A stretch of 64,000 nt of DNA. Origin: CAYRFE01 sp964423645 [NCBI: uncultured bacterium]. Lineage in GTDB: Bacteria > Macinerneyibacteriota > Macinerneyibacteria > Macinerneyibacteriales. The translations under genes were made by a program, and so were the position numbers. Shown here piece after piece: positions 35,133-43,602 of the stretch (position 1 is the first letter of the stretch; each line of letters opens with the position of its first letter). A model generated the notes under the pieces. The model made no database searches, was not told the DNA's origin, and saw only the letters and a list, made by a program, of their open reading frames with translations. The DNA lies in assembly GCA_964423645.1 (NCBI GenBank), contig CAYRFE010000016.1, forward strand, positions 1-64,000, given 5' to 3'.

Positions 35133-35645
35133 CTATTTTCTTGCCTTTTCCAATATCCCCTCAATAAACGGTGCTTTCGCTTCCGTATAATCTTCCCGCG
35201 GGAGATTTTTCTTCCACAGTGACAGTTTGAGTTGTGAGTAGGCTTGCGCGTCGTCGGGATGTGCGTTCATATGATCGCGGAAGAGAATGTGATTGGTGTA
35301 TTCCTGCGAATCGATCGCAAACATGTGGATATGATGTAGCACGAACTCACTGTTCGTGCGGAAATAATGCCGTCCCGGCACGCCGCTTTCTCCGACGAAA
35401 AGATAGCCGATCGATGCAAGCGGTTCAATGCACGCGTAGCCGTCGTCGAATGATTGCAATCCTGCCGCCATGTCGATGATGGGTTTTGCGTAAATGTCTT
35501 TGATGGATGTACTGCCGATATGTTCTAAGGTCAGAATTCTGTCACCAAGTACATTTCTGATGCGTTCAGATTCTTTCAAGAATTCCTCATGCCACGACGG
35601 GTCGTGCAGCTCAAGACGCATGTTTTTTCGCTGCAGGCCGATCAT
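35133..35645 (-). CDS. GrpB/UPF0157 family protein
   Basis: A 170-residue member of the GrpB/UPF0157 family, which has a nucleotidyltransferase-like fold. LELHDPSWHEEFLKESERI near the start, then LTLEHIGSTSIKDIYAKPIIDMAAGL (residues 38-63) are the family signature. The ATG at 35645 overlaps the nitrilase stop (ATGA). The longer frame's first 18 residues are rejected. Molecular activity is unproven. Last gene of the five-gene operon. Confidence 0.88.
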   Translation of the reverse strand: MIGLQRKNMRLELHDPSWHEEFLKESERIRNVLGDRILTLEHIGSTSIKDIYAKPIIDMAAGLQSFDDGYACIEPLASIGYLFVGESGVPGRHYFRTNSEFVLHHIHMFAIDSQEYTNHILFRDHMNAHPDDAQAYSQLKLSLWKKNLPREDYTEAKAPFIEGILEKARK

Positions 35646-36460
35646 AGAGATATCTGTCCTTTTTTCAAAAATGAATCCCTTTCTTGAAAACCACCCCATA
35701 TTTTTTGAGGCTTGGGGAGAGAATATGTTGCTATCGAAACTGATGATGTTTGAGGTTTTTTGGTGGCAAAATGGTGTATTTCACCTGTTTCGTCAGCCAC
35801 AAATGATGCAAGGACTCGTGAATGATCGGTGTCGAAATCATTACCGAACACTCCGAATGCATAACCGCCGATATCCATTGCGCGCGCACGGAGAAGGTTC
35901 GTTATGATCGGTTTCATCGAAATATCAAAGCAATCTGTCGGTGAAAGGATCATATCACACCCTGCAAGTCCCGCAGAAAGCGTCGGCTCAGGCAAAAGAA
36001 AATCAGCACAAGCGAGTACGGCTATTTTTTTATCATTGAAAGGAATAGGAGCTATCGATTGTCCGGAGGAAAAAACACTTGTTGATCTTCTCGGGTCATG
36101 TGGGAAAAGTTTGCGTTGTTTTCCTGCAAATCCCTCAGGTGTACATATAAAATGTGTGATAAAAATTTCCCCATTTTCTTCTTCGGTAATACCTGCACAA
36201 ATTGAAGTATTATATTTTTTTGCTAACTCAGTAACAATTTTACACGAAGGTCCGTCGGGGATGTTTTCAGCAAGCTGTTTGTAGTCGTTGTCGCCGTTTT
36301 TCCACATTCCGCCTATAATGCTTAATTCGGGGAAAAGAAACATGTCAACAGCATTGTTGGTATTTTCTCCAATACACTGTTCGATAGCGGCAATATTTGC
36401 CTTTTTATCAGCTTTTTTCAACACAATGCTTGCCAAGGTGATGGTAATTGCCGTTGTCAT
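35642..36460 (-). CDS. Carbon-nitrogen hydrolase (nitrilase superfamily)
   Basis: A 272-residue enzyme with the catalytic triad Glu45 (FPELS), Lys117 (RKLFP) and Cys151 (LACADF). It likely cleaves an amide or nitrile in a small metabolite; ω-amidase or carbamoylase subfamilies are possible but cannot be told apart here. It sits between an unknown gene (24 bases upstream) and GrpB (overlap). Confidence 0.85.
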   Translation of the reverse strand: MTTAITITLASIVLKKADKKANIAAIEQCIGENTNNAVDMFLFPELSIIGGMWKNGDNDYKQLAENIPDGPSCKIVTELAKKYNTSICAGITEEENGEIFITHFICTPEGFAGKQRKLFPHDPRRSTSVFSSGQSIAPIPFNDKKIAVLACADFLLPEPTLSAGLAGCDMILSPTDCFDISMKPIITNLLRARAMDIGGYAFGVFGNDFDTDHSRVLASFVADETGEIHHFATKKPQTSSVSIATYSLPKPQKIWGGFQERDSFLKKGQISL

Positions 36461-36484
36461 ATGTTGTCCTTCTGTTCTTTCACA

Positions 36485-36835
36485 TTATTTGAAATGATAC
36501 CACCAATTACCGCCCGAAACGCGATCAACAGTTTCTTTGGATTCTGAGCCGATATATACTTCATCCACACCCTCTTCGGGGTAACCGTTTTCTGCAAGAT
36601 GACTACGTATTGATGCCAGCAATTCGCTATTGCTGTTCACTGCGTCTTTTTCTGCATCGGTTTGTACACATATCCATATCACAAGATGTTTTGGATGAAT
36701 CCAGTTTGCACCGTAATGGAACAACGAAAAATTCGTATATCCCAATATTTTCATCTGTTCAGCGCCGAAAAGTTCAGCTCGGCAGACAATTGCCTCAAGC
36801 CGCTCACGTAGCGTTGTTTCGTTCTCAGACATCAT
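36485..36835 (-). CDS. Conserved protein of unknown function
   Basis: A 116-residue soluble protein. The C-terminal stretch EVYIGSESKETVDRVSGGNWWYHFK and the central FSLFHYGANWIHPKHLVIWI are the parts that look conserved. No catalytic motif is evident. ATGATG at 36835 overlaps the MazG stop. It belongs to the five-gene operon. Confidence 0.65.
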   Translation of the reverse strand: MMSENETTLRERLEAIVCRAELFGAEQMKILGYTNFSLFHYGANWIHPKHLVIWICVQTDAEKDAVNSNSELLASIRSHLAENGYPEEGVDEVYIGSESKETVDRVSGGNWWYHFK

Positions 36836-37179
36836 TGTTTCTCCGTGTGTGGAGTAGGCGGGGGATATTTGCGTGCGTTTTTCTTCATTTTATCGGCGAT
36901 GATCTCACCCATATCAAAACCGAATGTGTTTGCCATGGAAATACAGTAGGTCATGACATCGGCGATCTCTTCGGCAATGTGTTCCCGTACAGCGGGGTCG
37001 GTTATAGTGCATGATTCATCGGCTGTCATCCATTGAAATATCTCCATGAGTTCTGCCGCTTCAATGGCAATGCTCATAGAAAGATTTTTCGGTGTGTGAT
37101 AGGATTGCCAGTTGCGTTCGTGTACGAATTGGCGCACTGCATCATGGATAGCTTGCATATCGGAAAAATGTGAGGTCAC
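36832..37179 (-). CDS. MazG-like nucleotide pyrophosphohydrolase
   Basis: A 115-residue all-helical NTP pyrophosphohydrolase. IEAAELMEIFQW (near 33-44) and EEIADVMTYCISMA (near 69-82) give the ExxE...ExxD metal site of the MazG/dUTPase-like fold; the RNWQSYHTPKNL lead is typical of the small EAL-type group. It probably hydrolyses non-canonical or excess dNTPs. A GTG start at 37179 is chosen: AGGAGG lies five bases upstream, and an ATG farther up would be inside the previous gene. Confidence 0.85.
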   Translation of the reverse strand: MTSHFSDMQAIHDAVRQFVHERNWQSYHTPKNLSMSIAIEAAELMEIFQWMTADESCTITDPAVREHIAEEIADVMTYCISMANTFGFDMGEIIADKMKKNARKYPPPTPHTEKQ

Positions 37180-37189
37180 GGATGCCTCC

Positions 37190-37921
37190 TTAGGGTTTGT
37201 TGTGCTGTGGCTTTTCCGACTCAATATCACAGAACCAGAAACCTTTTGTCGGCGAAGTAGGGTGATCATCGGTGGTTTTTATTTCCAACGGTTTATACAC
37301 ATGTTCCCCCAATGAGAAAGGAATCGGTGATGAATACAACGGGCCGTCACAACAAAATGTGTGATATTCACCGTTTTCACCGCACGGATCAACATGTGAG
37401 GGAAGTTGTGCCAAAAATTCATTATTTATTTCACGACCGAGCCATTCTTCTCCCAAATAAGCATCATTGGTACAACAAAGAAGTGTTTTAAAACCTTTAT
37501 GAATGAGATCCCGCATAAGAACAGCGGTATCTGTTTTCCATAAAGGGAACACTGCGGTCATAGCAAGTTGCGTGAGATTCTTTTCGCGATAGGCGCGTAA
37601 ATCTACAAGAAAAATATCACCGAAGATCACATGTTCGATACCTTCTGTCTTCGCGTGTACCAGTATCTCTCGCATTTGGCGTTCATATTCATCGTTCGTG
37701 CCTTCGGATACCCAGACCTTTTTAAGAGGAATCCCGATCGAAGCGGCTTGTAAATCCAGCAACTCCTCGCGAATCCCGTGCATTGAAATTCGTTTGTAGG
37801 TTGCGTTCAGTGTGGTCAAAAGATACCGCACGTCGAACAATCGTTCGCTTATCACTTTATGCAGGCAATAAGCGGAGTCTTTTCCTCCGCTCCAACACAT
37901 GATCGCTTTCGCTAATGACAT
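37190..37921 (-). CDS. Dph6-like ATP-pyrophosphatase (diphthine-ammonia ligase family)
   Basis: A 243-residue PP-loop ATPase with SGGKDSAYCL at residues 11-20. The following HGIREELLDLQAASIGIPL, EGIEHVIFGDIFLVDLRAYRE and GFWFCDIE are typical of the Dph6/ATPBD4 family. Bacteria make no diphthamide, so bacterial members must act elsewhere, perhaps in B12, tRNA or cofactor amidation (unknown). First gene of the five-gene operon, ten bases before mazG. Confidence 0.83.
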   Translation of the reverse strand: MSLAKAIMCWSGGKDSAYCLHKVISERLFDVRYLLTTLNATYKRISMHGIREELLDLQAASIGIPLKKVWVSEGTNDEYERQMREILVHAKTEGIEHVIFGDIFLVDLRAYREKNLTQLAMTAVFPLWKTDTAVLMRDLIHKGFKTLLCCTNDAYLGEEWLGREINNEFLAQLPSHVDPCGENGEYHTFCCDGPLYSSPIPFSLGEHVYKPLEIKTTDDHPTSPTKGFWFCDIESEKPQHNKP

Positions 37922-37980
37922 TATTCCTCCGCGTATAGGTTACTGTGAGGGCGCATGCAGTGCACACGCCCCAGAATACC

Positions 37981-40119
37981 TCACTTTTGCGAAGAATCCA
38001 AGATTTTTTTTATTCGAGTGATCTCATGTTTCAGCAGATTGCTTTCTCCCCAGTTTGTAGTCCGTTTCAGAAGAGTTTCGCATGCTTTTTTGCGTAATTC
38101 TAATGCGCGCAAGTTTTTTGTTTCCGTGTGGAGTACAATATCGCTTAAATAGAGCGCACTCTTGCAATCATCTTTTTCTAAAAGTTTTTCTGCCCGATCA
38201 AGTAATGCATCGGGGCCGCATAACGAGTTGATTTCACCATAAGCCGAATTGATCGGTTCATCCAAAAGCGACAACGGATTCTCATCATACCACCCAGTAT
38301 AGTTTTGATATAACGCACGCACCGCCCATGAAATTTTTCCGAATCCTTCAGGCAATTGCATATGTTTCGGCAGTTGTATCTCGCGGATAAGAGTATGTAC
38401 ATCTTTACCGTCATTAATTCCCTTGATCACCTCATTATTTACATATACAAGCGCGTCTTTTTGTGCCGAAAGTGTCTTTTTTATGTTCTCAAATCCATGT
38501 AAGGGAGCGCCGTGACCCGGGATGACCAGTTCTGGTTGCAGTGCAAGTAGAGCGTCAATCGCAACAATGTAGTCATCAGCAAAACGCGGTAAAGAACCGC
38601 GAGGCGTACCAAGCATGGGAAATGATTGAGAGATCGTGTCGGCGATACATGCGATCTTTAACTCGGGAAACCATATCACTGATGTGTCGGTCGTTTCAGC
38701 GGGAGTATGTTTCATTACCACGGTTGTCCCCGATATTTTTTTTATGAATTCGTCATCGAATGTGTCGGTCGGAATAATTTTTTGGTTATGTTTCGGAGGT
38801 ATCCATTGCCCGCCCGTAAAAGCTGCATTACGACGTGCATAAAACTGCTCAAATCGTTCAAGATAGGTGATTGTTTTTTCCCACTCGCGCTGTATGATGA
38901 CCGATGTTTTTTCATTTGTTTTCCAATACCGTAACCCGCTCCAATGATCCTGGTGCGCATGAGTAAAAAGAATGGCGGCCGGTGCTTTTTTGCCGAATTT
39001 TAACGCCAGCCACGAATCGTTCCCTCGCGGTTTTGAAGGGTCTATAAGAATATAGCTTTTTTTTGTCGTCACGACGACCGTGTTGCAGTCTCCTTCTTCC
39101 CGATACACACCGGGCACTTCCTGCAACATTTCGCAAAAAGTATCTATTACCCACGAGCGATACGGTTCATCAACCGGCACGATAGAGATCATTGCAGGAT
39201 CATGCGCATACTGCAGATCATAACCGGCAATCGCCACACTGTTCAGCGTCGCAATTCTTTTGTGCACAGGAAGTCGATCATGTAACAATACCGAGTAAAC
39301 GGTCTTATCGGGGATCCACTGAATTTTATTTTGCGATACTTTGGTGAGGATAACAGCACTCAACACCGCCTGATGTAGAAATATCGCATGCAGTTGGTCA
39401 TTACAAAAGGCTTGCATGAATTGCATATCATCTAAGCGTTTCACGAAATTTTTCTGCCATTCACGGCAGATCCCCAATTCGGGACGCAGTGTCATCACTT
39501 CACAATTGATGTAAAAACGTATGTCTTTTTCATCAACATATGCTCGAATAGTAGGAACTTGTATACTATCGATACCGGCATCCCGATAGATCGTTTTCCA
39601 ATAGCCGTCAACGGAGCTTTCCGGTGACTGACCGACTGTGTTAAGCAACATAACGGGGCGTAATGAAATATCGTAGTCGTTGTGGAGCTTGAGAGTTTCA
39701 AACGATGAAAAGGCAAGCATTTCCGTATCAAAATACAGCATGGTTGCGCTTTTGCCGTCAAGTAATTTTTCGGCAGTTGCACAGGCATGTACTTTTCGTG
39801 AGAACGGAAATGTACGATGTTCCGGTTGAATATCAATATCAAACGTACTGACACCCGGGAGACACAACAAAGAAAGATCAAGCTGTGCCAAAGCATCATT
39901 CATGACATATATCGGAGTGTCTTTCATTGTACCGCCAAACTCACGGATACTTTTTATGAATAACACCGCATTTTTTACTGTCACAGGATGTGAGACATAC
40001 ATCACAATTACAGTCGATCGGTTCATTCCCGCCTCCTTTTCAGCAATAGCATCGGCAATGCAACATATAAGCACGATGACCAATACCATGATCCGTTTTT
40101 TTATGTTGAGTTGTGTCAT
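37981..40119 (-). CDS. Secreted fusion: glycosyltransferase-like + metallo-beta-lactamase domain
   Basis: A 712-residue protein with a signal peptide (residues 1-26). Residues 30-310 look like a nucleotide-diphospho-sugar fold (VIVMYVSHPVTVKNAVLFIKSI; MLYFDTEML at 127-135, a possible DxE metal site). Residues 330-600 are a metallo-beta-lactamase domain with HAHQDH at 387-392, a later DT in IACIADT, and PGHG near 555. The C-terminal 100 residues are helical and TPR-like (DRAEKLLEKDDCKSALYLSD). An export signal on a GT-like domain is odd. No substrate can be given. GGAGG precedes the ATG. Confidence 0.75.
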   Translation of the reverse strand: MTQLNIKKRIMVLVIVLICCIADAIAEKEAGMNRSTVIVMYVSHPVTVKNAVLFIKSIREFGGTMKDTPIYVMNDALAQLDLSLLCLPGVSTFDIDIQPEHRTFPFSRKVHACATAEKLLDGKSATMLYFDTEMLAFSSFETLKLHNDYDISLRPVMLLNTVGQSPESSVDGYWKTIYRDAGIDSIQVPTIRAYVDEKDIRFYINCEVMTLRPELGICREWQKNFVKRLDDMQFMQAFCNDQLHAIFLHQAVLSAVILTKVSQNKIQWIPDKTVYSVLLHDRLPVHKRIATLNSVAIAGYDLQYAHDPAMISIVPVDEPYRSWVIDTFCEMLQEVPGVYREEGDCNTVVVTTKKSYILIDPSKPRGNDSWLALKFGKKAPAAILFTHAHQDHWSGLRYWKTNEKTSVIIQREWEKTITYLERFEQFYARRNAAFTGGQWIPPKHNQKIIPTDTFDDEFIKKISGTTVVMKHTPAETTDTSVIWFPELKIACIADTISQSFPMLGTPRGSLPRFADDYIVAIDALLALQPELVIPGHGAPLHGFENIKKTLSAQKDALVYVNNEVIKGINDGKDVHTLIREIQLPKHMQLPEGFGKISWAVRALYQNYTGWYDENPLSLLDEPINSAYGEINSLCGPDALLDRAEKLLEKDDCKSALYLSDIVLHTETKNLRALELRKKACETLLKRTTNWGESNLLKHEITRIKKILDSSQK

Positions 40120-40225
40120 ATATAACCTCCCTATTGATCGGTAGTATATGACAGCGAAAACAAAAATGCAATATATAATTTACACTACATCTCTTGTTGT
40201 CTCAAAAAGCAGGCCTGCGTATTTT

Positions 40226-41911
40226 TTACTTTTCATGTGCACTATAGACGCCGTTCCAGTCAGGTTCAGGAGGTGTGCTCATAAATCGAATACAACGTTC
40301 ACGTATTATTTGACAGGAATAGGCAACAGCCGGTATTGTGATACATTCATTCAGTAATTCTATCGCATCAGCCCATTCTTTGTTCAGATAGTACGCCATG
40401 GCGGTATTACATTTTTTTATAGCAGTAAGTAGTTCAGGTGTCGCATCATCTTTTTCAGCCATCAATTCATAAATTCGCGTTCCGCGTTGTCGTCCCTTCA
40501 CAGCAACGATATCCACCAGTCGTGCGATAATTCGATCATGCACCTGTTCGTACACTGCCTCACCTATGAGAATATGCGTCCCGTAATATTTGTTCAACCC
40601 TTCAAGTCGACTGGAAAGATTGACAGTGTCCCCTGTTGCGGTGTAACTCATTCGCTCGTCATATCCCATGTTTCCAACTAACGCTTCACCGGTATTGATC
40701 CCCATACGTGTGATAAATGTCGGGATATTTTCTTCTTTGTGTGCAAATGCGTACTCTGCAATGAACCGTTGGTTTTGAAGTGCCGTTCTACACGCTAAAA
40801 ATACATGATCGTTCACCTTATTCGGTGCATTCCAAAACGCCATGATCGCATCTCCGATGAATTTATCAACCGTTCCGTGATTATCGACAATGCTCTTGGT
40901 CATGCCAAAAAAGTAATTTCCCAAATGTTTTGAAAGGAGTTCCGTAGACATTTTCTCAGAAATGGACGTAAAATCTTTTATATCCGAAAACAGCACCGTG
41001 ATCGTTTTTTTCTCTGTTCCGAGCACTGCTTCCTGTTGTAAACGAATGAGATCGGCAACGAGTTTCGCCGGCACATACTTTTTAAATGATCGTAAGCCGT
41101 TTTTCATGTTATTGACCGCATTTTCAATTTTAATGATCTCGGTGATCCGTGAAACGACAGGAGGGGCTTCGTCGAGCTCGAACCGCTCAATTCGTTCCAT
41201 ATCTTGTTCAAGAATGGTCAACGGTTTACTTATTTGTCCCGAGATATATAATCCGATCAATGCAACGATAAAGCTTATACCAAGACTCAACCAAATGACC
41301 GTCGATAAATATTTGCGTTCATACGCGACTACTTTTTCAGCTGACATATCAATGCTTAATATTCCCTCTACCGAACCGTCTGAAGCAATGATCGGAGCAT
41401 AACACGACAGCCAGGTTCCCCATCGGTCGGTCACAAAGTTTTTTTCGGCCACGACACCGGTTTTTCCCGTTAATGCATCGTCCATCAGCACGGTGGATTG
41501 TTCATATATTTCACCTAATTTACTTCGGTCCTCTTCCTTTTCTTCGGCGTCAACGACAAATATGATCGCACCATCGGCATTTTTCCTCATCGTATACGCA
41601 AATCGAATATCCTTACTGTTATCACGTGTTCGACGTAAGACGCTTTGTAACTCACTGTATTCGGGTTTTTCTTCATCGTCGACAGTTTGCAATACCGCGT
41701 GTTTCTCCGCGTCAATATATTCAACACTCAATGCAACAATATCGCGAAGCCTTTCTCTGATCCCTTCGCGAATAAAAGAACGCAACCCATAAAATGTAGC
41801 CATACCGATTAGAAATGACGTCGTTACCACTACGCAGATAAAGGCAGTGCTTAAACTGAAATTGAGAGAAAAATGCTTACCTTTGCTACCATTAATACTA
41901 TTGATACTCAT
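40226..41911 (-). CDS. Membrane sensor adenylate/guanylate cyclase (class III)
   Basis: A 561-residue protein: membrane helix (about 22-45), extracytoplasmic Cache-like sensor (about 50-215), second helix (about 222-245), HAMP linker with GQISKPL, then a coiled stretch SFKKYVPAKLVADLIRL joined to a class III cyclase domain. The catalytic part has VLFSDIKDFTSISE (metal Asp), DKFIGDAIMAFWNAP (second Asp) and GDTVNLSSRLEGL (transition-state Asn/Arg). About 80 helical residues follow, TPR-like. The ATG at 41911 has a GGGGGG-type ribosome binding site. It makes cAMP or cGMP in response to an unknown ligand. Confidence 0.9.
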   Translation of the reverse strand: MSINSINGSKGKHFSLNFSLSTAFICVVVTTSFLIGMATFYGLRSFIREGIRERLRDIVALSVEYIDAEKHAVLQTVDDEEKPEYSELQSVLRRTRDNSKDIRFAYTMRKNADGAIIFVVDAEEKEEDRSKLGEIYEQSTVLMDDALTGKTGVVAEKNFVTDRWGTWLSCYAPIIASDGSVEGILSIDMSAEKVVAYERKYLSTVIWLSLGISFIVALIGLYISGQISKPLTILEQDMERIERFELDEAPPVVSRITEIIKIENAVNNMKNGLRSFKKYVPAKLVADLIRLQQEAVLGTEKKTITVLFSDIKDFTSISEKMSTELLSKHLGNYFFGMTKSIVDNHGTVDKFIGDAIMAFWNAPNKVNDHVFLACRTALQNQRFIAEYAFAHKEENIPTFITRMGINTGEALVGNMGYDERMSYTATGDTVNLSSRLEGLNKYYGTHILIGEAVYEQVHDRIIARLVDIVAVKGRQRGTRIYELMAEKDDATPELLTAIKKCNTAMAYYLNKEWADAIELLNECITIPAVAYSCQIIRERCIRFMSTPPEPDWNGVYSAHEK

Positions 41912-42122
41912 ATGATCCCCCCTTGTGGCACACAACGATTGATACTACCATATATTTTCTTGAAAATCAAGGAAGCGCAGTCTTAAGATTCTCTATACTT
42001 CTATCAAAAACAAATCCGGTTTTGAATACAACATTCATTCAACATAAGCGGCATTCTATTGAAAAATAACATTTTAAAAATATCGGTTTTGAACAATGAA
42101 TACAATTTCTAACGTGCTCATA

Positions 42123-42734
42123 TTACATACACGGGTTGTGAGCAAAGCCCATGATCATTCGAATATAGTCACAATTTTCTTGAGATGTCAGTTGCTCTAA
42201 CAGTAAAAATGCCGTATCGATAGCCGTAGACGGGTTCCAGCAGGTGATGATATTGTCGTCAAAAACGACCGGTTCATTGACCACGGTCACACCGAATGCT
42301 CGCAACTGATCCTGGCGGACCGGGTTCACGTTATAGGTTGTGGCCCGTTTGCCGTTAAGGATACCGCTCTTCCCCAACACCAGAGCCGCCACACATACTG
42401 ATGCAACGATCTTCCCTTTGCGGTGGAATTCCCTGATGATCTCAAGGAAACGCTCGTCATAGGCATCATCGTAAAATCCGTATTCCTCGAATCCTCCGGG
42501 GATAGCCACGGCATCCCAGTCGTCAACAACGATCTCGCTTAATAAATGGTCAACAAGAATGCGCTGTCCGAACGTACTCACGACCTCTTTGGTAAGCCCG
42601 CAGGAATACAGCTCGGTTAAATGGTCACCGTCGGTCAAATTCCAACCGATCACATCAATGAACACGCTTGCTTCGTAGGTCTCAAATCCTTTTGCAAGGA
42701 GAAGCAATATTTTTTTTGTTTTACCATGATTCAT
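42123..42734 (-). CDS. DJ-1/PfpI family protein
   Basis: A 203-residue class I glutamine-amidotransferase-like protein. Glu18 (KGFETYEA) and the nucleophile-elbow Cys114 (ASVCVAA) are the DJ-1 pair, and AIPGG (77-81) is the oxyanion strand. Family members are deglycase/glyoxalase-like or chaperone-like. The start overlaps the nitroreductase end by 14 bases; the longer frame's 19 extra residues are unlikely. Confidence 0.88.
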   Translation of the reverse strand: MNHGKTKKILLLLAKGFETYEASVFIDVIGWNLTDGDHLTELYSCGLTKEVVSTFGQRILVDHLLSEIVVDDWDAVAIPGGFEEYGFYDDAYDERFLEIIREFHRKGKIVASVCVAALVLGKSGILNGKRATTYNVNPVRQDQLRAFGVTVVNEPVVFDDNIITCWNPSTAIDTAFLLLEQLTSQENCDYIRMIMGFAHNPCM

Positions 42735-43257
42735 AACGAACGATCTCCTCCAGTGACTTTCGCGGGCGCTGTGCGGGAGATTCGCCGGCATAACCGAGCG
42801 TGATGATGCTTACCACAAATTTGTCGGCGGGAATATTGAGTACCGGGCGGATCGCATCCTGCGTATACCATGCCACCCAGCAGGTTGCAAGTCCTTGTGT
42901 TTCCGCTTCCAGCACGATATGCTCAATCGCGATGGCCGTATCGCGAATGATCTGTTTCAATTCGAAAAGCGATGTTGTCTCATCCACGATAAGTGATGCC
43001 GTATCAGCTATCCTGCTCTGCATATCGCCAACACAAACAATGATAACCGGCGCCGTGGTCATCCATTGCTGATCGTGAGCGGTGTCGGCGATCAGTTTAC
43101 GTTTTTCTTCGGATTTGATAACGATGAAGTGCCACGGCTGGGTATTGCTGCCCGATGGAGCAAGGCGGGCGCTTTCCAGTATTTGTTGTAATTTTTCTTC
43201 CTCGACCGGTTTATCAAGATACTTGCGGATGCTCCTGCGGGATTCAATGGCTTTCAT
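42721..43257 (-). CDS. Nitroreductase family flavoprotein
   Basis: A 178-residue FMN enzyme. RRSIRKY (residues 7-13) and ARLAPSGSNTQPWHFIVI (31-48) are the FMN-binding signature; GLATCWVAW (near 117) and LGYAGESPAQRPRKSLEEIV (near 153) follow. It reduces quinones or nitroaromatics with NAD(P)H. GGAG lies five bases before the ATG. Paired with the DJ-1 gene, perhaps in redox or electrophile defence. Confidence 0.92.
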   Translation of the reverse strand: MKAIESRRSIRKYLDKPVEEEKLQQILESARLAPSGSNTQPWHFIVIKSEEKRKLIADTAHDQQWMTTAPVIIVCVGDMQSRIADTASLIVDETTSLFELKQIIRDTAIAIEHIVLEAETQGLATCWVAWYTQDAIRPVLNIPADKFVVSIITLGYAGESPAQRPRKSLEEIVRYESW

Positions 43258-43394
43258 AGGATCTCCAATCGTTTATGGGATTATCGGAGGAGAATAGCGA
43301 GTTGTCAAGAGATGAATAGATCCGATATGTTATCCCTCTATTTTTTGTGAGCGACATATCACCAGCCGAATTTATGCGGCCAATGAAAGGGTAT

Positions 43395-43439
43395 ATGCGA
43401 ATAAAGACATTCTATCTTTATATGGCGGCGCTGCTGAAG
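43395..43439 (+). pseudogene. 45-bp relic of the EamA transporter gene start
   Basis: An ATG after GAAAGGGTAT reads MRIKTFYLYMAAL, against MRLKSFYLYMAAL at 46711. The DNA is alike for about 45 bases, then diverges and soon stops. It lies in the 43258-43602 spacer, which otherwise holds only the hairpin at 43569-43591. Confidence 0.7.
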
Positions 43440-43566
43440 GGAATCCTTGTGTTATTGTGTGCCGTAGTAAAATGATTGTGAATGGGAGCAATACGATATC
43501 CGCAATGGGTCAGGAAAAGAGACAATCAAAGAAAAAGAATATCGCCTTGTTGATCATAAATAAAAA

Positions 43567-43600
43567 TACCGGGAACGGAATTTGCTCCCGGCATTTTTAT
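43567..43600 (-). terminator. Terminator of the second beta-propeller gene
   Basis: TGCCGGGA (minus strand from 43593), an eleven-base loop and TCCCGGTA followed by TTTTTATTT. The mirror side also has T-runs, so it could work in both directions. Confidence 0.75.
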
Positions 43601-43602
43601 AA

